A stretch of 64,000 nt of DNA from WTJY01 sp045105475 (GTDB lineage Bacteria; Chloroflexota; Anaerolineae; Promineifilales; Promineifilaceae): positions 31,862 through 95,861 of the forward strand of contig JBGCDP010000066.1 of the NCBI GenBank assembly GCA_045105475.1. Reading direction: 5' to 3'. A program made the translations under genes and the position numbers. The first letter of the stretch is position 1, and each line of letters begins with the position of its first letter. Below the pieces are notes generated by a model. The model saw only the letters and a list, made by a program, of their open reading frames with translations, did not search any database and had not been told where the DNA came from. Below are positions 45,312 through 54,082 of the stretch, in pieces.

Positions 45312-46100
45312 TTATTTTCTTTTGATCCGTTTTTTGAATTTTTTCGCCATCTGCTTGCCAGCTCTTTTGACAGCCTTATCCATACGAGTAGGGTCTAAGC
45401 GACTAACAGCAAAGCGCCCTTCATCAACAGATTTTTCCATCGCATGGTGAACAATCAAATGGCTATTACGCCGCATGAATGCATTATGATCTCCATCGGA
45501 GTCAGCCTCACGAGCAGCCTCAATTTTTTCTTTTAGCCCGTCAATTTCATCTGAAGGGACAAATGCTCCCACAGTGCTGAAAAGGCCTTCAGTGCCAACA
45601 GGCAATATGCGCACCAAGATTAAGTCACCTTTTTTAGAGTTCCCAAATCCGGCCGGAGATTTTGCGATAAGCTCTTCACCAGTGAAAAATTCAGTCAGCT
45701 TGAAATAAGCATTGATCGCATCATAATCGTCAAATATGTAAGCGGATGGAGCCGCCATTTCCTTCCAACCGTCAACGACTTCCTGTTCACGCTCGCTTAG
45801 GTTTTCACGATTCTCAGTCACCCAAGTTTCGAATAAAGTTGGTGTATCCGCGTCAGCCTTATAGTCATAGAAGAACCAGTCGAAGAAACGCAGTGACTCA
45901 GTCATGTCCATTTCATCGGCCGTTTCCATGTCGTAATAACTATCCCAATAGATGGGAAGAGCATTGGCTAAGCTTTGAGCAAAACGCTCATCCTGGCTAA
46001 AACGAATCATCCGTTTATTCAGGCCGCGAGCTGCATTTTCTAATTGTTTCTGTGCTTTACGAGCGGCTCTTGCCGCTTTGCGATCAACTATTTCAGTCAT
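45312..46100 (-). CDS. Conserved hypothetical protein
   Basis: 262 residues, soluble. A basic N-terminus (DRKAARAARKAQKQ) is followed by a central module with SLRFFDWFFYDYKADADTPTLFE and LSEREQEVVDGWKE. That layout occurs in uncharacterised proteins of several phyla and from memory carries no known function. The very basic C-terminus (KRAGKQMAKKFKKRIKRK) suggests nucleic-acid or ribosome contact. No catalytic motif is evident. Confidence 0.6.
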   Translation of the reverse strand: MTEIVDRKAARAARKAQKQLENAARGLNKRMIRFSQDERFAQSLANALPIYWDSYYDMETADEMDMTESLRFFDWFFYDYKADADTPTLFETWVTENRENLSEREQEVVDGWKEMAAPSAYIFDDYDAINAYFKLTEFFTGEELIAKSPAGFGNSKKGDLILVRILPVGTEGLFSTVGAFVPSDEIDGLKEKIEAAREADSDGDHNAFMRRNSHLIVHHAMEKSVDEGRFAVSRLDPTRMDKAVKRAGKQMAKKFKKRIKRK

Positions 46101-46188
46101 ATTAATTAGTTTGTCAGTGGGTTAGTGTGCGAATTAACCGATGAGTGTTTGATCACCGATTAACTGAATACTGACCAACCGAATATTT

Positions 46189-46938
46189 TTAGTTTAGTTC
46201 TTTTAAAATTGGTAAAAGCTCTGATAACGAGTTTATCACGTAATCGGGTTGAGTTCCTTCAAAACCACGGTCCAAATGGGGTGGATCGATCATAATCCCG
46301 ATCATACCGGTGTTATGTGCACCTTGGACATCATGGGCCGGCCGATCTCCCACAAAAACGCAATCTTCCGGCATCAGGTCGAGTAAGCCCAGCATCCGCC
46401 AGTAAATTGCCGGATGGGGTTTCATGAAACGTGTATCGCCTGAAGTAATCCGTGCATCTAAATATTTAAGCAAGTCATACGTTTCAAGTTCTGGATCACG
46501 CATCCACATCGCTTGAAAGGCGTTGGTAATTAAACCTATTTTATACCCTTCCGACTTTAAATGGGTTAGTACGTTGTGGGTATCAGGATACGGCTCGACG
46601 CCGGGGACCGCTTGCCAATCATAAACTTCCATGAGCTTGACCAAATCAACTTGATCGAGTGAAACACCACATTTTTTTAGAGCGGCCGCTAGAGCATCAC
46701 CAAAGTTGGCCCCAGCAAAGGTTTTTTTCTTCTCGTTCCACTCTTCAACCACACAGTCCATTGCTATTTCTGCGAACTGCTCTTTTTCTGGTAGCTTAAA
46801 CCCTTTTCCTGTCAGGTATTCGTGTACGTTCCCATACTTAGGCGTCACCACTTCACGGAAACTAAGTTTAGAACCAGACCAATCGATGAGCGTATCGTCT
46901 AAATCAAAAATGACCGCTTTAATTTTTGCGTCTCTCAT
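46189..46938 (-). CDS. HAD-family hydrolase (phosphatase)
   Basis: 249 residues. Motif I VIFDLDDTLIDW (nucleophile Asp), motif II in LITNAFQ, motif III Lys in MKPHPAIY, motif IV FVGDRPAHDVQGA. The helical cap between about 18 and 95 makes it subfamily I, like phosphoglycolate or nucleotide phosphatases. Substrate not inferable. Its start lies 2 bp after the stop of the DUF368 gene, so the two form an operon. Confidence 0.88.
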   Translation of the reverse strand: MRDAKIKAVIFDLDDTLIDWSGSKLSFREVVTPKYGNVHEYLTGKGFKLPEKEQFAEIAMDCVVEEWNEKKKTFAGANFGDALAAALKKCGVSLDQVDLVKLMEVYDWQAVPGVEPYPDTHNVLTHLKSEGYKIGLITNAFQAMWMRDPELETYDLLKYLDARITSGDTRFMKPHPAIYWRMLGLLDLMPEDCVFVGDRPAHDVQGAHNTGMIGIMIDPPHLDRGFEGTQPDYVINSLSELLPILKELN

Positions 46939-46940
46939 AT

Positions 46941-47927
46941 TTATTCCCCTGCAAACCTTTCAAGTAAAAGCACAACCCCAAACCCAACCGCCGCAAGAAC
47001 GACTGCGATCATGATTTCGTTCGCCCCATTTTCAGCAAAGTTAGGCAAGAAGTTCCTCTGCTCAATAACCCGACGATGGCCTTCACTGTCTAAAACAAAC
47101 TGTCCGGCCGCATCTTGCAACCAAGCGATGTCAACCTTCCATGGCCAAATTTTGCGCAAGCTGCCGATCATAAGGCCAATTAAGGTCGCCACAGTCACAT
47201 CATGATAGTTCTTAAAGAAGTAGCCTAAAATTTGAGCAAACGTGACCAATCCAATCACAGCTCCAATTGCAACGAAGACCAACGTTAAAATATCACGATC
47301 ATTGACTGCACCCAAAATCGTTTGATATTTACCCATTAGCACCAAAATAAAGGATCCTGAAATACCTGGTAAAATCATCGCGCAGATCGCGATCATGCCA
47401 GATAACATTAAGAACCACCACGTATCTGGCGTTTCAGTCGGCACACTCCCCACTAAAATAAAGGCGCCAATTGTGCCTAATACGAGGGCAATGACCGGAC
47501 CAGCACCCCAACTATTAATCCGCTTTTGTACTGAAATAATAGAGGCAAGCACCAGTCCAAAAAAGAAGCTCCACAGGAACACTGGTTGACTCTCTAAAAG
47601 GTATTCAAGAATCCCAGCCAAGCTCAAAATAGCGATGATGATACCGGTTCCGACGGCCAGCAAGAATTTCCAATTTATAATTGTAAATATTTGCGCAAAA
47701 TCAAATTTCAAAATCGCTTGAATTAAATCTTTGCTACCCACGGCACGAATCGAATCAATCAATTCTTCGTAGATGCCCATGATAAAGGCCATCGTGCCAC
47801 CGGAAACGCCGGGAACGACATCAGAGGCTCCCATTGCCATCCCTTTAAATATGAGCCCTGCATACTCTTTTAACGTTCTTTCTTTTCTATTGTTGTTATC
47901 AATATTCTCTGACATATTTTTATCCAT
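46941..47927 (-). CDS. DUF368 membrane protein
   Basis: 328 residues, about eight to nine membrane helices. DUF368 features: N-terminal GMAMGASDVVPGVSGGTMAFIMGIYE and a second, inverted-topology repeat with ILPGISGSFILVLMGKY. The duplicated PG(V/I)SGG/S motifs are shared with the DedA-like undecaprenyl-phosphate/lipid scramblase superfamily. Recent work on DUF368 proteins points to undecaprenyl-phosphate recycling, so a cell-wall role is plausible here. Co-transcribed with the HAD phosphatase. Confidence 0.88.
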   Translation of the reverse strand: MDKNMSENIDNNNRKERTLKEYAGLIFKGMAMGASDVVPGVSGGTMAFIMGIYEELIDSIRAVGSKDLIQAILKFDFAQIFTIINWKFLLAVGTGIIIAILSLAGILEYLLESQPVFLWSFFFGLVLASIISVQKRINSWGAGPVIALVLGTIGAFILVGSVPTETPDTWWFLMLSGMIAICAMILPGISGSFILVLMGKYQTILGAVNDRDILTLVFVAIGAVIGLVTFAQILGYFFKNYHDVTVATLIGLMIGSLRKIWPWKVDIAWLQDAAGQFVLDSEGHRRVIEQRNFLPNFAENGANEIMIAVVLAAVGFGVVLLLERFAGE

Positions 47928-47964
47928 TTGAGCAATCGAAAAGATCGCCTGACATGAAAAAAGA

Positions 47965-48002
47965 GGTTTTACGGCCGCTAAATATAATCTAGCCGTAAAA
48001 CC
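47965..48002. promoter_or_regulatory. 11-bp inverted repeat in a divergent spacer
   Basis: GGTTTTACGGC / GCCGTAAAACC with a 16-nt loop, about 40 bp upstream of the DUF368 start. An outer AGAGG/CCTCT pair extends it. The rest of the 265-bp spacer shows nothing recognisable. Confidence 0.45.
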
Positions 48003-48193
48003 CCTTCCTCTGTTTTAAATCATCTTAATAGTACGAATTTATGTGTCGAAAATACCCGATTACTCGACGTAGGTCAACTTCGACAAGGTGAATATTTAGA
48101 GTTTGTTATTTAGGCCAAACTGCTAAAATCAAGCAAATATCATTCTGCAGCAGCAAAATTACAGATCAGATTTCAACTTAGCTTTTCATAAAA

Positions 48194-48754
48194 ATGGATA
48201 GAACTTTTCTCATCACCACATCAATCTCAATTTTATTGGCCCTACTTGGGTATCTGTTTACATGGTTTAGTAGCCGTAGAAGCAGTCAACAAAAAGCCCA
48301 GTTAGAGCGAGTGAATCAACAGCTTTCAAACCTGTATGGGCCACTTTTCGCCTTAGTCGAGTCGTCTGACATTTCCTGGCGAGCGTTTCGTTCAAAGCAT
48401 CAGCCCAACTCTCGCTATTTCTCTAAGGTCAAACCGCCTACAGACGAAGATGTTAAAGCGTGGCGTTTATGGATGAAAACGGTTTTCATGCCGATTAACA
48501 TCCAGATGTATGACATTATCCAAGACAATGCAGAGCTATTAATTGAATCTGAAATGCCGAAATGCCTGCTGCTGCTTTTGGCCCATGTTGCTTCATTCAA
48601 AGCGGTTATCGAAAAGTGGGAGCAGAATGACTTCGCTGAGCATGAATCGCTGGTTGTCTACCCATCACAAGAACTGATTGAGTATGTGACAGTTTCATAT
48701 CAAAAGCTAAAAACAGAGCAAGCTAAGCTAATCGGACTACTAAAGTCAGCTTGA
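48194..48754 (+). CDS. Hypothetical single-pass membrane protein
   Basis: 186 residues. An N-terminal membrane helix (about 5-27) with following RRSSQQK is oriented with the C-terminal domain in the cytosol. The soluble part is helical (QLERVNQQLSNLYGPLFALVE) and contains Trp-rich segments. Not assigned to a family. Its last 9 bp overlap the convergent kinase gene. Confidence 0.65.
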   Translation: MDRTFLITTSISILLALLGYLFTWFSSRRSSQQKAQLERVNQQLSNLYGPLFALVESSDISWRAFRSKHQPNSRYFSKVKPPTDEDVKAWRLWMKTVFMPINIQMYDIIQDNAELLIESEMPKCLLLLLAHVASFKAVIEKWEQNDFAEHESLVVYPSQELIEYVTVSYQKLKTEQAKLIGLLKSA

Positions 48755-49225
48755 TATAACTTCAAAGTTCAGATTTTCATCTAAGCTTGGTGGTTGAAAA
48801 ATATGGCTAAAACGATCAAGTTCTTCCAATGAGATGAAATGAACAATGGCGTTTGTATCGGCGTTCCGCACAGTTGCTCGCTGTTTTAGCCGGTCAAGTG
48901 GGACATCAAGATAGAAAAGCTTGTACCCATACCCGGCCGCCAATACCCTTTGAGTCCACTCCGCGCGAGCCGCTCGGCTCCATAAGCTCCAATCTAAAAC
49001 AACATTACGGCTGTCAGTGAGAAAAAGTTGAGCCTCTTCCCACATAAGCATTTTTTCCTGTGCGGCCAAAGGGCCATACTCCTCATCGTCTATCGAATAA
49101 TCATGTTTTGAGATCATGCGCTCATCTAAAGTGAACCGCTGAGCATCTTGCTCGGCTGCAAGCTTCTTTGCCAGCGTTGTTTTCCCCGATGTTGGCATAC
49201 CACATAAAAAATAGACAGTGGGCAT
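48746..49225 (-). CDS. Small P-loop ATPase/kinase (AAA_33-like)
   Basis: 159 residues. Walker A CGMPTSGKTTLAKKL at the N-terminus, LDWSLWSRAARAEW as a Walker-B-like segment, and YLDVPLDRLKQRATVRN as a lid. The family includes polynucleotide-kinase-like and antibiotic phosphotransferase-like enzymes; no substrate is suggested. An AAGGAACC box lies before the ATG. 3' end overlaps the facing gene by 9 bp. Confidence 0.82.
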   Translation of the reverse strand: MPTVYFLCGMPTSGKTTLAKKLAAEQDAQRFTLDERMISKHDYSIDDEEYGPLAAQEKMLMWEEAQLFLTDSRNVVLDWSLWSRAARAEWTQRVLAAGYGYKLFYLDVPLDRLKQRATVRNADTNAIVHFISLEELDRFSHIFQPPSLDENLNFEVISS

Positions 49226-49312
49226 AAAAAGGTTCCTTTAATTTAGAAAAATGGATCAAAACGTTTGTTACTTTAGATTGAAGCCACCGTCAAAGCTAAG
49301 GGGGCAAGGACC

Positions 49313-50299
49313 CTAGCTGTTATGAATATTCTGCATCTCGATACGTGACCCATCAGCAATCTTAGAATCGGTAATGATAGCGTTTGGCCCGATAACACAA
49401 TCTTCACCAATTGTAGTGTTGCCACGTAAATAGGTATTCGGCCAGATGATCGTATCTTTGCCGATGGTCACTTCTGGATCGATATAAGTGGTATTGGGAT
49501 CAATAATTGTGACTCCCGCAGCCAGCCATTTATTGATTTCTCTACGCCGGAATGCCCGATCTACCGAAATCAATTCAGCTCGAGTTCCAGCCCCCAAACA
49601 TTCTTCAACATCTTCGATTTTAACCGATTCAACTAGTTTGCCTTGCTCAACGGCCAAACCGATCATATCAGTTAAATAATACTCAACTCCATTACGCGCC
49701 TGACGCAAAGGCAAATCAGACAGGTTAGACCATAAAAAATCTGCATCAAAGCAGTAGACACCGACATTTAATTCTCGAATATCCAGCAGCTCTGCGCTGT
49801 TCGGCCGCTGTTTGGCTTCAGCCACTTCAACAATTTCAATCAAATTCCCGTTGGTGTCACGTGCAATCCGGCCGTAGGATGAGGTCGCTTCTCCCATAAC
49901 GGTTGTTATTACGACCGCCGCTCCGCTTTCAGCCTGCATAGTTGCCAGCTTTTGAAGCGTTTCTGGGCGTAAAAGCGGCATATCACCATAAGTAACCGCA
50001 ACTTGGCGAGATATTCCACGCATCACATCGGCCGCCACCAACGCAGCATGCCCTGTCCCTAGCTGCTCAGCTTGCACAACATAATTTGCATTGGCTCCCA
50101 CAAGCCTCTCAACGTTGTGGCCACCCATTTCACCAACAACCAACGTTACGGGGTGATTTGCCACCTTTCTCGATGCTTCAACCACATGCATCACCATCGG
50201 CCGGCCGCCGACTTCGTGCAATATTTTTTGTACTTTGGAGTTCATGCGTGTCCCCATGCCGGCCGCAAGGATAACTACTGCAAGATCTGTTTGAGTCAT
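49313..50299 (-). CDS. Truncated GlmU: UDP-GlcNAc pyrophosphorylase domain only
   Basis: 328 residues against about 450 for complete GlmU. The N-terminal uridyltransferase is intact: LAAGMGTRM, a Lys in VQKILHEVGGRPM (Gln where Pro is usual), AEQLGTGHA, TYGDMPLL and NGVEYYLTD. The left-handed beta-helix begins (DPNTTYIDPEVTIGKDTIIWP) but stops after a few coils at IEMQNIHNS. The acetyl-CoA-binding half and its catalytic His are missing. The next 90 bp in all frames do not restore it. It could make UDP-GlcNAc from GlcNAc-1-P but not acetylate GlcN-1-P, so another acetyltransferase would be needed. Confidence 0.85.
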   Translation of the reverse strand: MTQTDLAVVILAAGMGTRMNSKVQKILHEVGGRPMVMHVVEASRKVANHPVTLVVGEMGGHNVERLVGANANYVVQAEQLGTGHAALVAADVMRGISRQVAVTYGDMPLLRPETLQKLATMQAESGAAVVITTVMGEATSSYGRIARDTNGNLIEIVEVAEAKQRPNSAELLDIRELNVGVYCFDADFLWSNLSDLPLRQARNGVEYYLTDMIGLAVEQGKLVESVKIEDVEECLGAGTRAELISVDRAFRRREINKWLAAGVTIIDPNTTYIDPEVTIGKDTIIWPNTYLRGNTTIGEDCVIGPNAIITDSKIADGSRIEMQNIHNS

Positions 50300-50397
50300 A
50301 CTGAATTTTTTGGGATGGATGGCTTATTAATCGGCATATTGGTTTTCAATTCATTCACCAACATATTGACGAGCCAACCAGCAAACTATAGGTAAAT

Positions 50398-50439
50398 AAA
50401 AAAAGGACCGGCATGAGTTTATCTCAAATACCGATCCTT
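50398..50439 (-). terminator. Terminator of the tRNA-Gln transcript
   Basis: On the reverse strand, AAGGATCGG pairs with CCGGTCCTT and is followed by a T-run, 10 bases after the tRNA 3' end. Confidence 0.8.
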
Positions 50440-50448
50440 CTTCAACGA

Positions 50449-50520
50449 CTGCGGTGGCAGGATTCGAACCTACGAATGGCGGATTCAAAGTCCGCTGCCT
50501 TACCACTTGGCGACACCGCA
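50449..50520 (-). tRNA. tRNA-Gln (anticodon UUG)
   Basis: Reverse strand begins TGCGGTGTCGCCAAGTGG; anticodon stem GCGGA/TCCGC encloses CTTTGAA, giving UUG. T-arm has GGTTCGAATCC. The acceptor arm TGCGGTG/CACCGCA pairs. CCA is not encoded. Confidence 0.95.
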
Positions 50521-50699
50521 AGAGGGAGAAAATATTAGCACGTTCAATTTTGAGAAACAAGGGAGATTAGGAACACATTTACAAAGACTTACCTGATTAC
50601 GCTAATACGGCCAGAAATACCCTCAGAATGCAAACATCTTTTTATCCAATTTGTAAGTGTCCGGTCACTTTTTTGTAATTTGTTTCTTTTATCCTGCTT

Positions 50700-50918
50700 T
50701 TATCTCATGGCAAAGTGCCATTCTATTTTAGATCGAATTGTCTTACCGAATTGACCATACTGGCTCACCCCAAGCATGAGAAAAGGATAAACAAAATAAA
50801 AAATACGTATAACCTTAGCCCATAAGGCCCTCTTTACACAAAGCGATATTGCCTTTAATCTCAATAAAAAAGTACGGCAAACTGGCAAAACCGATTTTGG
50901 CACACGATTCTTTACCAT
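50700..50918 (-). CDS. Possible small basic membrane-type protein
   Basis: 72 codons. In its favour: a GGGGAGG box 12 bases before the ATG, and one hydrophobic stretch (VIRIFYFVYPFLMLGV) flanked by many Lys/Arg. Against: no family, unusual composition, and a competing 4-codon ORF (MKTW) closer to the same box. It lies in an otherwise empty AT-rich spacer. Confidence 0.25.
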   Translation of the reverse strand: MVKNRVPKSVLPVCRTFLLRLKAISLCVKRALWAKVIRIFYFVYPFLMLGVSQYGQFGKTIRSKIEWHFAMR

Positions 50919-50920
50919 GT

Positions 50921-51162
50921 TTTCATTTTACCTCCCCATAAAAAGACACAATGTATCTTAAACTAGGGTACACAAAGCTTGAAAACTGATTTAGAACACG
51001 GGCCTACCCCCAAAAACACAAACTCAGCAATCATGTAAGCTCAGTCTGAAAACGACTCAGAAGCATTGCAAGGCAAAACGACTAAACGAAGATTGAACGA
51101 TTTTTGAGTACATAAATATTAATAGTGCTTTACAAACTATTGGCACACAGGCACAAAAGAAA
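50921..51162. other. AT-rich spacer, nothing assigned
   Basis: No gene, RNA or convincing promoter recognised. No CGGCCG occurs from about 50,265 to 51,565, in contrast to the flanks. Confidence 0.4.
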
Positions 51163-51804
51163 ATGGATTTAGCAACTAACTCTCTACGTAACTTAAATCA
51201 ATCAATTGCCCCCACATCTGGCGGCCTCGCACCGGATTTTTCACTCCTTTCAATTCAAGGAGACATGATCCAGCTAAAAAAATATAGAAATGATAAAAAT
51301 ATAATTCTATGGTTTTCCAGAGGCTTCACCTGCCCTTACTGCCGTGGTTTTATGGATGAAGTTATTACCGGCTATAACAAGCTTGTTGAAAATAATATTG
51401 AAATTATTCAAGTTTCGCCCAATCTTCATCAAAGTGCAGTTAACTTTTTTGGGAAGAACCCACCTCCATTCCCAATGATTTGTGACCCAGACAAAAGGCT
51501 GTTTCGCACATATGGAATCGGTGACAAAGGTGCTTTAGTTGCATCGCAAAGCATGGTGAAAGCCTTTACAACGGCCGCAAAACGCGGTGAGTTTATCAAA
51601 ACAGCTCGTGCAGGCGCGGCAGATGTATTTGATAAACGCTTTCTACAACGGCTGCACCATCATGCTTTAACCGCCTTAAACCAAGCCGTCATTGCTATTG
51701 ATCTAAATGGGATGATCCGCCATCGGGTAGATGTAGGGACATTGGAAGACATTCCGTCAACACCTAAAATGATCCAATTCTTAAAACCGGTCAACACAAA
51801 TTAA
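51163..51804 (+). CDS. AhpC/TSA-like thioredoxin-fold protein
   Basis: 213 residues. GGLAPDFSLLSIQGDMIQLKKYR and WFSRGFTCPYCRGFMDEV place it in the AhpC/TSA (AhpC-TSA_2-like) group; the CPYC pair near 55-58 replaces the single peroxidatic Cys of classical peroxiredoxins. FPMICDPDKRLFRTYGI is the usual C-terminal strand region. A His-rich LQRLHHHALTAL segment is present. Probably a peroxide- or disulfide-active cytosolic protein. 34 bp before the histidine kinase, possibly co-transcribed. Confidence 0.8.
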   Translation: MDLATNSLRNLNQSIAPTSGGLAPDFSLLSIQGDMIQLKKYRNDKNIILWFSRGFTCPYCRGFMDEVITGYNKLVENNIEIIQVSPNLHQSAVNFFGKNPPPFPMICDPDKRLFRTYGIGDKGALVASQSMVKAFTTAAKRGEFIKTARAGAADVFDKRFLQRLHHHALTALNQAVIAIDLNGMIRHRVDVGTLEDIPSTPKMIQFLKPVNTN

Positions 51805-51838
51805 TTTACGCATAAACTAAACCTACAAAATCTAATAT

Positions 51839-53401
51839 ATGCTCACTCATACGAAACTGCCTCTCGATCAAAGGCTTGCAAATGTGACAGAAATTTTAAT
51901 TTCGTTTGCGGCTTCGCCTATCCCAAGCCTATTTTTCCAAACGCTAGCGGATTACACTCGTTTTGCAATCCACTATGATTTCTTAGCAATTGCCCTCGTT
52001 AATCCAAACGAAACCGCCTACATCATTCATCATCTAGACTCAAAAACCGATAATGTACCTGGAGACTTTGTCTTTGAACCGATTGAAACAGGGCTCATTG
52101 GCACAGTTATAGCTGATGGGCACCCCCACAGAGCGAATGGTCAAGAATCTGATTCAGCAGCTACCCAATTCGAGCAAGTTTGTGCCATTTATCAACTGCC
52201 AAACCAAATGGTAATCCCTCTAAAGCAAGGCGATCAAAAAATCGGCGCATTGGTTTTTGCTGCTAAAGAAATTGCTCCCTACGATGAACAAGATGAACAG
52301 ATCGGGATTCTGATTAGCTCGGGACTCTCTGCTAATTTCGAGATGGCACGCTTGTACCAAACCCTTTCAGATGAACGTAGTACCCTTTCTGCCTTACTTG
52401 AAAGTACCCAAGATGGTTTTTTTGTGGTTAACCCTGAAGGCATCATCCTTATTGCAAACGGGGCGTTTCTAGAGATGTTCGGCTTTGACAAAGGCTTATC
52501 TGGGGAAATATTGGATGAGGTTTTTCCTTCTGGTGATTTTAGGGAATTGTTTAATGACCAAGAAAACTCATTGCATGAATTAGCATTAGACGACGGCCGG
52601 GTTTTGCAGGCGAATCGCCATCCGGTAATGTCTGGATTTGGTGAGCTATTGGGATGGGCCGTTGTGCTAAACGACATCACTTTGTTAAAAGAACTGGTTC
52701 AAATGAAAACTGATTTTGTGAACACCGTTGCACATGATCTCAAAAACCCACTTGCTTCAATCCGAATGGCGGCCGATCTTATCCCTGTTTTGGGAGAAAC
52801 CAACGATTCGCAAAAAGATATGCACGGACGGATTGTTCGGACCACATCCTATATGAAAGAACTTGTAACAGAGCTTCTTGATATCGGTCAACTTGAGTCA
52901 GATTTGGGGCTAAATATTTCAACATTTGACTTAGCAAAGGATTTGGGTGATGCCGTTTTCGCTTTACAAACTGATGCTGAAGTCAACAAAATAAGCGTTG
53001 AAACGACAATACCCAACAACATGGAAATTGAGGGGGATGCCGGCCGATTGCGGCAACTATTTCTCAATCTAGTTGGGAATGCGATTAAATATACGCCAGA
53101 AAATGGTACCGTTTGGCTTACTGTTTCAGAGTTGGCAGAAGATAAAGTAGAAGTGATCGTTAAAGACAATGGATTAGGCATTCCCGAAAATGATGTTCCC
53201 CGTATTTTTGATAAATTTTATCGGGTGGCAACAGAAAATCGAGCCAATATCAAAGGGACTGGCTTAGGGCTTGCGATTACTAAAAGCATCGCTGACGCCC
53301 ATGGTGGAAACATTACGGTTGAAAGCGAAGAGTTAAAAGGGACAACTTTCACAGTGACACTCCCGAAATTCCAGCCTAAATCAAAAGAACAAACAGGTTA
53401 G
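51839..53401 (+). CDS. Cytosolic GAF/PAS sensor histidine kinase
   Basis: 520 residues, no membrane segment. An N-terminal GAF domain (about 15-175), a PAS domain (about 185-285, STQDGFFVVNPEGIILIANGAFLEMFGF), HisKA with VAHDLKNPLASIRM (His near 299), and HATPase with NLVGNAIKYTPENG, DNGLGIPE and GTGLGLAITKS. No receiver or response regulator gene is adjacent, so it is an orphan kinase. The signal is presumably cytosolic. No Shine-Dalgarno; a TACAAA hexamer lies 9 bases before the ATG. Confidence 0.92.
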   Translation: MLTHTKLPLDQRLANVTEILISFAASPIPSLFFQTLADYTRFAIHYDFLAIALVNPNETAYIIHHLDSKTDNVPGDFVFEPIETGLIGTVIADGHPHRANGQESDSAATQFEQVCAIYQLPNQMVIPLKQGDQKIGALVFAAKEIAPYDEQDEQIGILISSGLSANFEMARLYQTLSDERSTLSALLESTQDGFFVVNPEGIILIANGAFLEMFGFDKGLSGEILDEVFPSGDFRELFNDQENSLHELALDDGRVLQANRHPVMSGFGELLGWAVVLNDITLLKELVQMKTDFVNTVAHDLKNPLASIRMAADLIPVLGETNDSQKDMHGRIVRTTSYMKELVTELLDIGQLESDLGLNISTFDLAKDLGDAVFALQTDAEVNKISVETTIPNNMEIEGDAGRLRQLFLNLVGNAIKYTPENGTVWLTVSELAEDKVEVIVKDNGLGIPENDVPRIFDKFYRVATENRANIKGTGLGLAITKSIADAHGGNITVESEELKGTTFTVTLPKFQPKSKEQTG

Positions 53402-53431
53402 GTTGCCACGAACAGGCAAAATAGCCTGCAT

Positions 53432-53899
53432 TCAGACTCTAGATTCATCTTCTCCGATTACCCGGCTTGCTACATGTGTTGAAAGTACAATAGAGGTCTG
53501 GGTAGGCCCAAAATGAGACAGCCGCTTAATAAAATCCTCTAGCCCTGAAATAGCAGTTAAAGATATTTTTAAAATAAACGAAGCTTGCCCAGTGATATAG
53601 TGAGCCTCTAACACCTCCGGCGTTTTTTTTACAAACTCCTGCAAGGGGCCGTTCCGTTCCGGCCGCGTATTGACACTCACAAACGCCGTAATTCCCCGAT
53701 CAAGTTTCGCTAAATCGAGCTTAGCCCCGTACCCAATTATGACTCCCCCGTCTTCAAGCTTACGCACACGCTCACTCACTGCCGGGGTCGACAAACCGAT
53801 CTGTTGGCCCAATTCACGATAAGAAATGCGGCCGTCATTTTGTAAAGCCACAAGGATTTTCCAATCAGTTGAGTCTATTTTTCTCTCTTGTAAAGCCAT
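53432..53899 (-). CDS. Lrp/AsnC-family transcriptional regulator
   Basis: 155 residues. N-terminal helix-turn-helix (LDxx-type DWKILVALQNDGRISYRELGQQIGLSTPAVSERVRKLEDGGVI, best seen in STPAVSERVRKLE) and C-terminal RAM domain (ITAFVSVNTRPE, VLEAHYITGQASFILKI). Divergent from alanine dehydrogenase, the classic position of an alanine-responsive regulator of ald. Converges on the histidine kinase gene, with a small CAGGC/GCCTG hairpin (53412-53427) between the stops. Confidence 0.93.
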   Translation of the reverse strand: MALQERKIDSTDWKILVALQNDGRISYRELGQQIGLSTPAVSERVRKLEDGGVIIGYGAKLDLAKLDRGITAFVSVNTRPERNGPLQEFVKKTPEVLEAHYITGQASFILKISLTAISGLEDFIKRLSHFGPTQTSIVLSTHVASRVIGEDESRV

Positions 53900-54082
53900 A
53901 GCTAGAATTCTCCTAAAATATTAAGGCAAACAGTTCTATTAGCTTACGATCAGGGTGTGAATTGTCAAATCGATAGCCTATATTAATGCTCGCTTATGCA
54001 ATATTGATGCAGGCTTGGTCTGTTTATCAAAATAAAGTTTTAACCCTCACTACAAAATCTTAAACAGTTAAAGGAAACACCC
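53900..54082. promoter_or_regulatory. Divergent lrp-ald control region
   Basis: 183 bp shared by both divergent promoters. A possible ald promoter is TTGTCA, 17 bp, AATGCT; direct partial repeats of the word TATTAATGC/TATTGATGC lie just beyond it. No certain operator. Confidence 0.35.
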
